Notes under the pieces: model-generated | Database searches by the model: none | The model's input: the letters and a program-made list of their open reading frames with translations, nothing else | What the model was told of the DNA's origin: nothing | DNA from: Thermomucor indicae-seudaticae | Lineage: Eukaryota; Mucoromycota; Mucoromycetes; Mucorales; Lichtheimiaceae | Direction: 5' to 3' | Assembly: GCA_000787465.1 (NCBI GenBank) | Contig: JSYX01000495.1 | Coordinates: 1-24,782, forward strand | DNA length: 24,782 nt | In this document: one piece after another, positions 1 through 10,792 of the stretch | Numbering within the stretch: position 1 is the stretch's first letter | Layout: each line of letters opens with the position of its first letter | Position numbers and translations under genes: made by a program

Positions 1-647
1 GTGATGGTACGTTCTTTCTGTTTGATGCTCTATTGAGACAAATTCTCATGATGATGATAGGTTTTCCCCTCTTCATCTTCGGAGAGTGGGGGTTTGGTAA
101 GACGCACGTAGAGGCGGCCCTTGCCCGCCTCCGTCAACATGCTAGACCAGCCAATTCTAATATGCTGGCAAACTTTGAAACCGCCACCCACCGGTAACAG
201 GTGCGAGTTCGGTTCCCGCCACAGCAAGAATGCATTTTGGGGTTAAGTAACATGCCACTTGTATAATGGAGAGCAAAGTAAAAGGTATCTAACAATGCTT
301 GGACTTATGTGCTACTTGAGGTATATTTTGCGTTGACTGGAAGCCAAGTTTCGGCAGAAGGTAAGCAAACATATTCTTCATTCAACGTAAATCATGTATT
401 GACTAGCTGTAAAAAGGTTGATGCAGAATACACCTTCTAGTGGCGCAAAAGTCCAATCGATACACAGTATAGCTCTTGCACACGAGATAGATTATTTTGC
501 ATATGGACATATGCAAGCAAATAAATTGTCAAGTGTCTGAGGACGAAAGGCGTATAAATCGTGTTCAACCTTGGTCAGTCAGATAGCTTCCGTTTTCAAA
601 TCGAGCCATTTTGCTTTCGCCGCGAATTCTTTTTCTTTCTCGAGAGA
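1..647. other. Left edge; no convincing gene
   Basis: About 650 bases without a supported gene. The minus strand is open for 65 codons between 30 and 227, but its first codon is TTG, it has no family I recognise and no splice-linked partner. The stretch from about 230 to 647 is AT-rich, lies immediately upstream of the WDR53-like gene and presumably holds its promoter and 5' leader. The true 5' end of that transcript cannot be placed from sequence alone. Confidence 0.4.
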
Positions 648-2249
648 ATGGTGACACTTGAACCGACCGCGCAATTGAAGGGTCACAAAGAGGCCGTATT
701 ATGTCTCCGGCACGCAAAAGAGTCTTTTCTAGGTAATAGAGTACTAGCGTCCGGTTCTGGTAAGCAGCCTAAAAAAACGACTGTTGAAGGGGAATATCAT
801 TGATTGCAAATCGCAGAGGACAAAACGTGCCGGATCTGGGATTTGCGAACCAATCGCGTCGTCAAAGGAATTCAGAAACTGGATGATGCTGTAAGTAGGA
901 GATAGGTATTCGTCTTCTCGTCTGAGCTGCCTTTGACACGGGGCAATGATAGATTGCTAGCGTTGCATTTGCCACGAAAGCAGATAAGCCTTACTTGTAC
1001 CTTGCTTCGGGTGCAAAGGTAACAAACAGCAAAGGAAAAACTTTCTTACGGAAGCTCAGACAAGACACAAGGTTTATGCGTACGACCTTCGAAATCCGAG
1101 CATGATTCTGACGGAAGCTATTCGGGAATACGCCTTCAGTGGCGACGAGGTCAACAGTGTGTGTATAATCACGGTTTTTGCATGGGTGATAAGCTTTTTG
1201 CTAATATCCTGGACACGGATGCTAACTAGATTGACGTGAACGAGAAAAATACGTTCTTGGTGACTGGAGATGATCAAGGCGAAGTGAAAGTCAGTATGTG
1301 TTTGAAAGCTGATGCATCGTAAGCACGTTCAATACTTTAGCGCATTAACTGATTAGGCGTACTTTAACAGTTGATCTCGAGCGTCATCAAATACACAAGA
1401 AATTAACAAAAAGACATGCCAACGTACGTTCGATATCTGAAAGCGTTTGCTAGCAAATCTTTTATCTGACACGCTAGAAATTGCACAGATTTGTATAGCC
1501 GTACGATTTCGACCAAAAAAGCCATGGGAAGGTAATCAGGTTGGTTCAAAAAGCGCCGTGGGTCATGCATTCACGTCTTATCCTCAGTATGGTCCGGCGG
1601 ACTGGACTGTAACATCTTTCAGTGGGACTTTTCTTTGGGAAAACCCATGGACATCATCAACACAAGTGAGTATGAGTTGGAAGTTTTCGTCTACTTCAAT
1701 ATTTCTATTAAACCATTCTATGCAGACCCAATAGAAGGTTCCTCACCACAAATATTTAACCCTCCTTTCGTTTATTCATTGCAAATATCTGCGGATGGGC
1801 AGTGGATAGCAGCTGGGCTGGGTGATGGCAGTATACAACTTCAGCACCAAGGGCCATCGAAAGAGAAGTCAAAGGGGAAACGAACCATCGGCAAGCGCTT
1901 ATATGACGGTCACAATCACTTGGTTAATTGCTTGTAAGAACGTGGATAGTACTGGCGAATGCCCATTTGCTAATATCTAGCATTTTGTAGGACCTTTCTG
2001 GACTTTGCCCAAGAGAAGAAAGCTTATCAGCTTTTGTCTGGATCAGCCAATGGATCCATAGCCTTGTGGGATCTAGACGATCAAGCTGATGTTATCAACC
2101 CAGTCAATCGTTATCTAGTGGATAATTCATTCGTTAAACTCAACTGGCTCGAGTCCTATGCATCAGACGAGCGAGATGTGCGATTTGCAGCGGCTGGCAT
2201 CGCCAAAGGTTCAGATATTGGGCTTGTGAATATATACTCGATTGTATAA
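648..2249 (+). CDS. WDR53: WD40 repeat protein, WDR53-like
   Basis: Ten exons: 648-759, 817-890, 953-1018, 1072-1158, 1230-1293, 1371-1423, 1489-1531, 1588-1665, 1726-1933, 1991-2249 (1044 nt, 347 aa; human WDR53 is of similar length). All phases close, and each junction restores a WD-repeat strand. Visible repeats start with LKGHKEAVLCL and CRIWDLRTNR, followed by VYAYDLRNP, LVTGDDQGEVKVIDLERH, GGLDCNIFQWD, LQISADGQWIAAGLGDGSI and LLSGSANGSIALWDL. The C-terminal KLNWLESY...IGLVNIYS matches the end of WDR53 rather than other WD40 families. Animal WDR53 binds DDB1 and is proposed as a CUL4-DDB1 substrate receptor; the W-D-L-R of repeat 1 fits the WDxR (DWD) motif used for that contact. The start codon is inferred from the first methionine in the conserved frame. 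The gene converges on TRAPPC10, with 99 bp between the two stop codons. Confidence 0.85.
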
Positions 2250-2348
2250 CCATTGTACATAGAAGCAACATATGGACGATTTATGCTAAAGGCATTAAAA
2301 ACAGTATTATACACGGATGTAGAAAGAAATAACTTCAGTGTTCGGGAT

Positions 2349-5300
2349 CTATGAAGAAGCAGCGATATCAGGGCTGGAAGCTTGGTGTTCAGGATGGCGC
2401 ATGTAGGCAGCATGATGTAATGTAGCTCCCTGAGGTTGCAAGAAGCGTTGTTGTTGCTCGACAAAGAAGGTTGCTGTCTTCGATTTAGCCTTGACGAGTA
2501 TCTGCTGTGCACTATTAACGTAGACGGTTGCTGAGGAAACACTAGGGGAGATGGCTGAAACGCGAACAGCGGGTAACAGCAAGTTGCCGGTTTTCAATGG
2601 GACTAGATCTAGCGGGAATTCCATTACCTCGCCGGGCTAAAATTGGTGTCCGGCAGTGAGCTTATGCTGGACAATGGTGGATTTACCATGTAGGTTATAC
2701 CTTTGATGTAAAGCGTAATCGTCTTTTTCCTGACAGCAACCAGTTGTCATAATCGACGTCGATGTCGTAGTAAAATTCGTTAGCAGCTGCTGATTGATCA
2801 TTGTTTTTAGCAGACCAATAAGTGGATTGTTTGATACGAAGAATGCATGGGCATGATTCTGTGACAACCAAGTCTCTATCAACCGAGATCACCAGCTCGG
2901 CTGAATGAACAACCTATTGCAAAGAAATTAGCCATAGAGTCTAACAGCTGCGACGATTTAACAAACGTACCTTGGATGTTGGTACATCCAACGGAAACCA
3001 TATCGCATTCAACCGTGGTTCGGGCGAGTTTTCATTGATTGTGCGTAGTGTAATGGCTTCATGTTGCTTTTGGATAGTCTAATATCAGTAGCCAGTTTGC
3101 AGCTTAGCATAACTTCACTTCACCTCGAAAAATTCTTCAATCAAATCAAGCAGTTGAACTTTGGTCTTCAGGTCTCGGTTAAGTAGGAACGACTCGCACA
3201 ATTCAGCATCAAAGTCGTCTAGATGGACCACATCCGTTAGGCCGTAGCCGACATAGTCGATTGACGACAGAAACGCTTCTTTCACTTTGGAAAAGACGTA
3301 GGCAAAATGCTGACTGACATTATGCTCCTGCAACTTTTTGAGAAGCATTTCTCCAACGCTGGCTTCCACCTCTGTCAAGGCGGTTAGGTACATAACGCAA
3401 ACCGTACTATATCCAAGGATAAGGATGCATACCGTCTTTCAGAGTACGATATTTGATGAAAAATCGCACTTTGGACTTGAGATTTGCGGCTTTGGCGATC
3501 TCAGTCAGATTATAGTGCGGATATGCAGCAAAGCACGGATAACCTACCCTTGATTTCATCTTCTTGTTTCACAAGTTTATATACAAATGTCGCAGTTTGC
3601 TTGGGGAACAGCGTCTGGAGACCTGAAAGTAAGCGATAAGATGCTCACCTTTTTGTATCTCTTTGCATGTCTTACCCAGTTCCACTTGTCAACTTCTGAC
3701 TGTCTGATAACTTGGTAAGCTTTAGACGGCTGCAACGTAGACTCTATTATTCGAACAGGCTGGTCTCCATTACAAGCAACGTCTACTTTGAGAAAGACAC
3801 TGCCGGAGGACTTAAAAGTTACACATTGTACACGCATATCTGGCCTCATGACCTACCATGTTTCTCGGAAAATACTGGATTCTGTTACGACTAAGGGAAT
3901 AGTAACATGTACAAAATCGGCAGTAATGAACTCGTATTCCTTATCCTCAGATGTATAAGATATCGACGTCTTGATCTGATATCCCAGTATGTGAAAACTG
4001 AGAACTTCTGGTTGAATCTTCTGCAGATTGCACCTACCCGATATTCAAACTCTGTATATGCTCCTTCATACACGACGTATAAAACAAGTTTGCTGTGTTT
4101 CTCACATGCAGGAAGTACGATTTCACCACTAGGCGAGACGTCTAGGTCCATTGATTGACAGTCTTCCAAGGGGAAGGTGGATGTAAGTCTGCTACTGCTG
4201 GAACAAAAGTACATGCCTTTCTCACCTTCCCCACGCTTAAGCATAGCTTGCACCTTTTCCTGTTTCGCTATACTGAAGCCCTCGGTTTGTGGCTCCAAAA
4301 TAATTTTGCCACTGCTTACAGCATTCTCTGCTGTATCAATATTGATAGCCAATTTCTGAGGCTCGCCTACGTAAACTGAGACCCAATATGCGCTTTCAGT
4401 TCAACAATGCAGCCGCAATAATCTAGAACAATTGCGTACTCTCTTCCGGTTGCGACACTGTAGCATGTAGGCGCTTCACGTCGTGATTCAATCGCATCAC
4501 TCGTTTTTTCTGTCCACCGCGCATAAAGTTGTGGGAGAAGACTAGCTTTCCGATATGCATTTGACATTCTTCAACGACATAATTTCCCGAGGTTGATGTC
4601 TATTCTCCAGTTAGTACTAGACCTCTACGCGTCTTCGGGTATATAGTATAACCTTGCTTGTCAGATAAAGCTTGTTTCTTCCCGGCTCGAGTCGCTTATT
4701 CTCAACCGAAAACCAAACCTGTTCAGGGTCATTCCCAACCAGCCGTAACGACATACGGTCAAACTGGACATTCTATATAGCTCGAACGAAGATTAATACG
4801 CAACCAGCATACTCGGTTTTGCCAAGCATAGGCTTCTCCTCGTACCCTGGGTAGATGGTTTTCAATGAAAATCTCCACGCTGCTGCTCGCGACCGTTGAT
4901 AAGTCATCAATGATTGAAGTGACAGCGATCGAAAACATCGGCGAGAAGGATCGTTGAATATCTGGATACAGATTAACCACTCTGTATCCGTGCTTACGAC
5001 AAAGATGGCTGACATACATACCTTTATCTAATTCTTTTACATTTTCAAAAAGCTCTTCAGTGTATCGGCTTGCCTCGTCGGCAGCAAGATTTTTAGCGTT
5101 CTTCAGTAACGTAAGTAAGGACTCTATATATGTGTGTAGGAGTTAAGATTGATAACGCACAAGCGATGTCGATTTCAGTATGTTAAACAGCATAACCGGA
5201 AAAAAGGATATTGATCAATGCGTCCTAGACGTTTCAATGCGTCTGCGCACTTGATAAGTAGACTGTTTTCGATTGAGCTCCAATGCTGCTCGTCATAACG

Positions 5301-7338
5301 CCAAATCATTGACTCGAAAATGCGTACGGCTTCGTCCAGCTTGTCCCTGGTACTAACGAGTATGGGATTAGAGAATGCTTGGAAGCAACGTGTCCTTGTA
5401 ATTACTATTTTAACGCAGCGATGTCACCATGCACTGTCAAAGCAGCTCTCGGTCTCTGACTAGCATCATAACTTTTGATAGCGCGCGTACTTAAAGCCTA
5501 TACAGCACCGTTAATTACAATCCGGGACCTCTCTACTGGCATTGTCCGTACCATGTAAACTTTATCGAATGCTTCCACAGAATCTATAGTCTCTAGAAGC
5601 TTTTGATTCGTTATTTTGCCTCTACTACTGTTGATTGGGCTGTCTCTTTTGCTATTTGCGTCGAAATAGATAGAAAATGGTTCCGTCATCGGCAAATGAC
5701 CGTAGGCGATACCTATTTTATCAAGCTATATCCATATGAGTCCAATCGACCACCTGTAACTTCGATCTGATCCACAATACCTGTCTCCGTGCTGTAAGTA
5801 GCAGATCTGCTTTAACGGCGTTGTAGGGTACGAGTATACTCGGGTCTGTCGCAGCCAGCTGCGCAGAGAGAGGCTCACAATCATTAACAATATTCATACA
5901 GGCAGAGAAAACCCATGACTCTAAGAAGTTTTCCACGAGCTGATCCTGAGGTCCAAAATCGATAAATCGTCAATAGGATACTCTTCCTTTTTTTCCTGAC
6001 TGTTACTTGTGTGTACCTGATTCTCACGAATGGCGGGTATGAAGCTGCTGATAAATAACTGACCCCGTCTGCACGTCTCAACGATTCGATGTAGTTTTAG
6101 CAGCATGCGAGCCTGCCTTGCGAATAAATAGCAACGAAAGTCAAAGACGGATATTATATTCTTGTTGATTAGGTTGCGATAATCTTTCCGTTTAAAGTCT
6201 AGGATGTTGCCACTATCGTCTCCGGGATCAGTAGCGCCAAAGTGCCCAAACCATGCTAATGCTTTGTCTATTGCTCATATTAACACAAGGAGATCTTCAC
6301 CAGGCGTAACTTCTTTTGTCGTTATTTACCTCGTAGCACTTGAAAGAATGATGCCTCCAATTCATCGTACTGGATGAGCGCGTCCTCGTATAAAGTCATA
6401 GCCTCAAAAGCTTGGGCTAACCCTTCCTAAGGTATTCTGATCAGTTGCTCGCATAACCAACACATCATTTAGACACTCGGTAATGTGTCACCTTTAATAT
6501 GAAGAATGTACAATAATTCCAGCCTGGCATATGTCGTTGCATATCAAGTCTCCGTGTATCTTCTTCGATCTGAAGCACTTGCATATCAAAGCTCAGCAGG
6601 ATGCTCTCCTTCATTTTTTCCATAAATCCTGCCCAAGACTCGGACGAAGGCCCCTCGGGATCATGGATGCGTAGGTAAACACACCTTTCCAAAGTTGTGA
6701 TCAGCAACCTACAGATCCACATTCTTTTGGCGTTATATTACATACCGGTCGCGCTTTCCTAAGTTGAAGTCTGCCCGTAACTTATCATATACTGTGGTTT
6801 TTAGACCGAGATAATTATTGCTGCGTTTCGTGTCTTGCCCAGCGACATAGACAATCAGCCATTCCTGGTTCTTTTTAGTCATGGATATATCAACCCAAGC
6901 CTTGATTTGTCTCCTGACTCGATTCTTGTATTGCTCGTTATCCTTTGGCCGATAAACCAGGTCATTAATGCGAACAGCATGCTAGAAACTTAGTGCGTGT
7001 CCTTACGTCGCAGCTGACGAAATATAAATTCAGGTACGTCGTGTGAGCAGATAACAGAGGCTGAGGAACTTGTTCAAAGCTGAACCGCTGCAAGTCCACT
7101 TCAAGAGACGAAATAAAACGCTCAGAGCGCTGACTGGACGGCTGCCACCGAAGATTCTTAAGCGGTAAACGGGATGAAAGGTCGTTGGCCACGACCGGCC
7201 AGACCCCAAACTCATCGCAGTCTGGCAGACAAATTTCAACAAATGGTCAGCTTACAAAAAAAGAAAACATGCAAAGTTTCCCGGACAAGCCATCTCAGTG
7301 TACTCACAGGTCACCGTCACTTTCTTTCCATTCATCAT
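2349..7338 (-). CDS. TRAPPC10: TRAPP II complex subunit TRAPPC10 (Trs130)
   Basis: Long subunit of TRAPP II, which with TRAPPC9 activates Rab11/Ypt31-type GTPases in late-Golgi and recycling traffic. Twenty-three exons, 5' to 3': 7338-7308, 7221-7007, 6981-6746, 6684-6492, 6426-6330, 6273-6017, 5945-5781, 5725-5504, 5455-5406, 5352-5212, 5131-5022, 4979-4846, 4772-4653, 4599-4440, 4375-4038, 3975-3857, 3799-3676, 3614-3548, 3489-3433, 3371-3124, 3078-2971, 2913-2701, 2636-2349 (3693 nt, 1230 aa, normal family length). N-terminal family hallmarks are VTYCDEFGVWPVV, SSRLPLKNLRW, EWLIVYVAGQDTK, RLDMQRHMPGWNYC and YEDALIQYDELEASFF. The C-terminal beta-rich half carries HIGKLVFSHNFM, EEIYVGEPQKLAINI, FITADFVHVTIPLVV and PLKTGNLLLPAVRV. 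Intron 10 (5132-5211) is AT-AC. Intron 13 (GTTATA donor) and the 16/17 junction are the least certain. The 5' end faces the SMARCAL1-like gene across 127 bp. Confidence 0.92.
5132..5211 (-). other. U12-type (minor spliceosome) AT-AC intron in TRAPPC10
   Basis: This 80-nt intron begins with ATATCCTTTT, the exact U12 5' splice-site consensus. It carries TCTTAACTCC at 5139-5148 (minus strand), close to the U12 branch consensus TTCCTTAACT, about 11 nt before the terminal AC. Splicing in phase 2 joins ...ALKRLGRIDQ to YIESLLTLLKNAK without a break. Reading through meets a stop within about 16 codons. The only in-phase GT-AG alternative I found (donor GTCTAG inside exon 10, acceptor at the TAG at 5124-5126) deletes LGRIDQYIE. 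The call rests on sequence match and phase; no transcript was seen. Confidence 0.85.
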
Positions 7339-7465
7339 GGCGGGAAGAGGCACAAAGTTTTGCTTTAAGCAATACCCGGATTCAGGCAAAAACTCGTCGG
7401 AGATTCCATGCTTTCCTTAAGCGACTTGTCGCACAAGCATTGATCTTTGTCATTTGGGAGCAACC
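7339..7465. promoter_or_regulatory. Bidirectional promoter between TRAPPC10 and SMARCAL1-like
   Basis: Only 127 bp separate the inferred start codons of the two divergent genes, so both core promoters and 5' leaders must fit here or overlap the coding ends. I see no clear TATA box; the segment is moderately GC-rich. The boundary depends on both start-codon choices, each being the first methionine in the conserved frame. Confidence 0.5.
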
Positions 7466-10139
7466 ATGGTCAATAATCCGCCTAAATGCTACTGCAATCT
7501 TCCATGCAGGCATTTGGTGACAAAGAAAGCGGGACCGAACCACGGCAGATGGTTCTGGAAGGCAAGTACCTTTCCGTTTATTTTTTCCGCCAGCTTGTTT
7601 GGCAAGTACGAAACAATGCCGACATTGTCAGGCGAGTAGTGTCCTCAATTTCGGTGCAAATTCTTCCACTGGGACGATTCCACGGCGCCTGCACGAGTTC
7701 AGCCCTCTACACAACAGAAGAGCTCTTCTTCTACTACGCCTGCCCGAGAAACAACTGCTAGTTCTGACCCGCATAAACGTCAACTTCCTTGGACGACTGA
7801 CAACAAGACTGAGAGAAGCAGCAGTGCTGTTGATATGCCTTCAAGCTCCAGCTCCCAGCCGCAAATCGACTTTGGGGTGCACTCGAGTACGCATATCTTT
7901 GTTAAAATGAGATACAATGAACATTTGCTACCAGCACTGCGCGGCATACCTGGCATAACATGGAATTCCGAGATACGGCGATGGTTACTGCCTGCGACAG
8001 CTGAGGCATACAGACAAGCCATTCAAGCGTTATCTCTGCAGTCGCCGCAAGTCTCGCGTTCTGTATCGCTATTACCGGAGCCAGTAGTGAGAGCTCTGGA
8101 AGCGGAAGAAAACAGAGCGAGAACGGCCCAGGAAGAAGTAAGAACGCGGATCGGAAACATCGAGTCCACAGAAATCTGGAAGTCCATGAAAGATTTCCAG
8201 CGAACAGGTGTCACAGAAGCAGTGAAACGACAAGGGCGCATGCTCCTGGGCGATGAGATGGGCTTGGGGAAGACAATCCAAGCGTTGGGTGTGGCGCTTG
8301 CCTATGCCGAGGAGTGGCCGGTGCTGGTGGTTTGTCCATCCTCTTTGCGCCTCACTTGGAAGGCTGAAATCAAGCAATGGCTGGGACTTCGTGATTACGA
8401 AATCCACGTCTCGTTCACGACCGGTGACTTTCGCTACAAGAGAGCCCAGGCGTTGGACACCGAGAGAAATAAGAGGCGTAAAACCATGTTCAGTGAGAAA
8501 AATTTCTACATCATAAGCTATGATTTGGCCACAAAACAGATCGAGGATATCAAGGCAGCTCAATTTGCTGTGGTGATATGTGACGAAAGCCATTACTTGA
8601 AATCGACTACGGTAAATGTCTTTTTACTGTGTGTAAAGTACAAGACTCATGAGTATATCAACACGCTAGACCAAACGTACAAAAGCCCTTACTCCAGTCA
8701 TTCGAAAGGCAAAACGTGCCTTATTGCTTTCAGGCACGCCTGTGTTTTCGAGGCCTATGGAGCTCTACAGTCAGATATATGCGTTGATTCCAGACTTATT
8801 TCCGTCTCGCCACAAATACGGTGAACGTTATTGTGATGCCAAATTGCAAACGTTTGGTTGGAACTATAACGGTAAGCAATGAGAAAAGAGGGATCAATAA
8901 CTCTATGATAATGTGGCGTGTTATTTAGGAGCTAGCAATTTGGAGGAACTGCATCTTATCTTGGACAAATCGATTATGCTGCGTCGTCTCAAGGACGATG
9001 TTGGCTTAGAACTGCCCACGAAAACCCGACAGACGGTATTTGTCACGATACCAGAGAAAGACGGCAGGTCGTTTGAGCGCAAGAAAGAAGACCTTCGGCG
9101 AACACAAATGCAAACTAAAGCAAGCCCGAACGATGTCTCTCCAATGAGAACGTTCAGAGAACGACAAATGCTGTTAGACTTGGTAGGCCGTAGTACAATC
9201 TGGAAGAAGTATATCATTGAACAGATCGTTTAAAATTCGTAAACAGTACGTCGAAACAGGCAAAGCAAAGATACCCTCTGTGTTAGAATACCTCGGCCAC
9301 TTGTACGAAAGTACGGACAAAAAGATGATTGTCTTTGCTTATCATCACGAGATGCTCGATGCCATTGAGAAGCAGGTCGTAAAAAACAAGGTAAGGATTT
9401 TCGATATCCTTGTATATATCGAAGACGTTACCGTTCACTCCTTGTAGATCAAGTATATCCGGATCGATGGAAACACAGATCAGCAGAGCCGACAAGAGAT
9501 GTGCGAGAAGTTTCAAACCAAAGTAGATGTGCGAGTCGCTATACTCAGTATCGCCATTAGCGTCGGCTTGACGCTTAGTGCTGCCGACCTTGGTTTGTGC
9601 CCGCGCTTGCTAATTTAGTATATGCGTTAATGATTGCTTCTGTCGTAGTTGTTTTCGCAGAGCTTTTTTGGACTCCGTCTCAGTTGTTGCAGGCAGAAGA
9701 TCGGGCACATGTAAACCTGTCTTTTTATCATAGTCTATGAGCGTGCGACAATACTAAGCCCTTTTATCTTTTACAGCGTATTGGACGATCTGGACCGCTT
9801 GATATCAAATATATATTGGCAATGGACACATTGGGTACGGCAAGAAAAAAGTGAAATCGCGTAGACAAGCTGTATTGACGATCTTTTGTAAATGTAGATG
9901 GTATCCAATGGCCCTTGGTCCAGAAGAAGCTTAAAGTCATTGGGAAAGCCCTTGGTAAATCAATCACTCTTTTTCAGCTCAAAATGTATTATGTTTCGTT
10001 GACATTCAAACCTACGCATTCAGACGGCAGCCAGACGAAAGTCAACATGAATGCGGAGACTGCTTTGGAAAGAGTGGATGCTGACAGCGAAACAATCGAC
10101 TACCAGACTTTATATGAGATGGCTAATATAGCTGACTAG
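7466..10139 (+). CDS. SMARCAL1-like SNF2 protein with N-terminal GRF zinc finger
   Basis: Predicted ATP-dependent annealing helicase of the SMARCAL1/HARP group, acting at stalled forks on RPA-coated DNA. Ten exons: 7466-7561, 7640-8611, 8670-8871, 8929-9182, 9247-9390, 9448-9592, 9649-9710, 9777-9834, 9898-9954, 10024-10139 (2106 nt, 701 aa). Residues 8-47 form a GRF finger: CYC, then GPNHGRWFWKC, then CKFFHW. Around 107-165 lies a HARP-like stretch (GIPGITWNSEIRRWLLP). Helicase motifs: I GDEMGLGKT (about residue 236), II DESH (about 347), III LLLSGTP, IV region YIRIDGNT, V GLTLSAADLVVFAELFW, VI QAEDRAHRIGR. All catalytic residues are present. Intron 1 is GC-AG. Human SMARCAL1 has no GRF finger; the RPA-binding motif typical of animals is not evident. 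A damaged paralog follows in tandem. Confidence 0.88.
7562..7639 (+). other. GC-AG intron splitting the GRF finger
   Basis: The donor is AAG/GCAAGT, the standard strong form for U2-type GC-AG introns, and the acceptor is GAGTAG. Removing 78 nt in phase 0 joins GRWFWK to CPQFRCKFFHW, which completes the GRF signature. GT alternatives inside the segment break it. The paralog has an intron at the same place and phase with a GT donor (GTCTGT at 10880). Confidence 0.75.
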
Positions 10140-10792
10140 CGTAACTGTATGACAATAGCTATTCCATGAAACTACGGATTTGCTCTGAATAATGCAATGT
10201 TCGCTTGTATGACTTCGTGATTCTGAATTTTTTTTGAGCTGTTCTTTTTTGGTTTTTAGCGTTCTATACGATATGTAATATCGGAGTTCGAAAGAACGCT
10301 ATTGTGAACGTGCTGTCTGGCTGGCTGGCTTATGTCGCGTTTTTCGGTAATTCATTTACCCGCAACTTACTTGGTCCAGTGTTTTTGCGCAAGTTAATTA
10401 ACCTTCTACCCTTTCCCTTTCGAACACAATTATGCTTAGCTACCAGACCATGTGGCAGCTCTAAATTAGTTTTACGCGTGCCATCAAAACGTATTTACCA
10501 CAGGATACCTCAAAATACCGGTATAACACATATAGTCTGCAGTTTCCGTACGACAGCCCAAACATGCGAGTTGTTTTTACATAAACCGAATTGAACGGTA
10601 TGAAGACGTGCTTTATATATCCGATGGGCTACTGCTCGGACGATATAGTCGAATTTCTAGCACGAACCACTCGAAGTTCAGTCTTAAGAGTATAGAACGC
10701 CTCAATTGAGTTTTACACTAAAACTCGCGCCCGAATTTTTTTGATTTTCCTTTCTTGTTTGCCCATACCAAAAAGAATCCACCGTCGTCGAT
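10140..10792. other. Intergenic spacer between tandem SMARCAL1-like copies
   Basis: No gene is supported in this 653-bp spacer. It contains T-rich runs near 10228-10257, a 9-bp perfect inverted repeat (TAGCGTTCT at 10257-10265 and its complement at 10293-10301) and a short GGCT repeat near 10320. A 96-codon open frame at 10304-10594 has no recognisable features. The segment should include the 3' end of the first copy and the promoter of the second. Confidence 0.5.

Noticed and set aside
30..227. 65-codon minus-strand frame at the left edge
   Set aside because: It starts with TTG, has no recognisable domain and no spliced upstream exon.
165..232. tRNA-like sequence with a B-box-like GAGTTCGGTTCCC at 205-217
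   Set aside because: The T-stem has a mismatch, the invariant A58 is replaced by G, there is no D-arm or credible A box, and the acceptor pairs only 5 bp over a 64-nt span.
5198..5211. Apparent frameshift in TRAPPC10 beside a six-base homopolymer (A6 at 5200-5205)
   Set aside because: Adding a base would open the frame only briefly; the AT-AC intron explains the region with correct motifs and phase and restores conserved sequence.
8072..8593. 173-codon minus-strand open frame inside the SNF2 gene
   Set aside because: It is antisense to a strongly conserved helicase exon and has no protein-like features of its own.
10257..10301. 9-bp inverted repeat in the spacer between the tandem copies
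   Set aside because: It is too short to call an element and the stem does not extend; noted only in the spacer entry.
10304..10594. 96-codon plus-strand frame between the tandem genes
   Set aside because: No conserved motif and no match to the GRF or HARP part of the neighbours.
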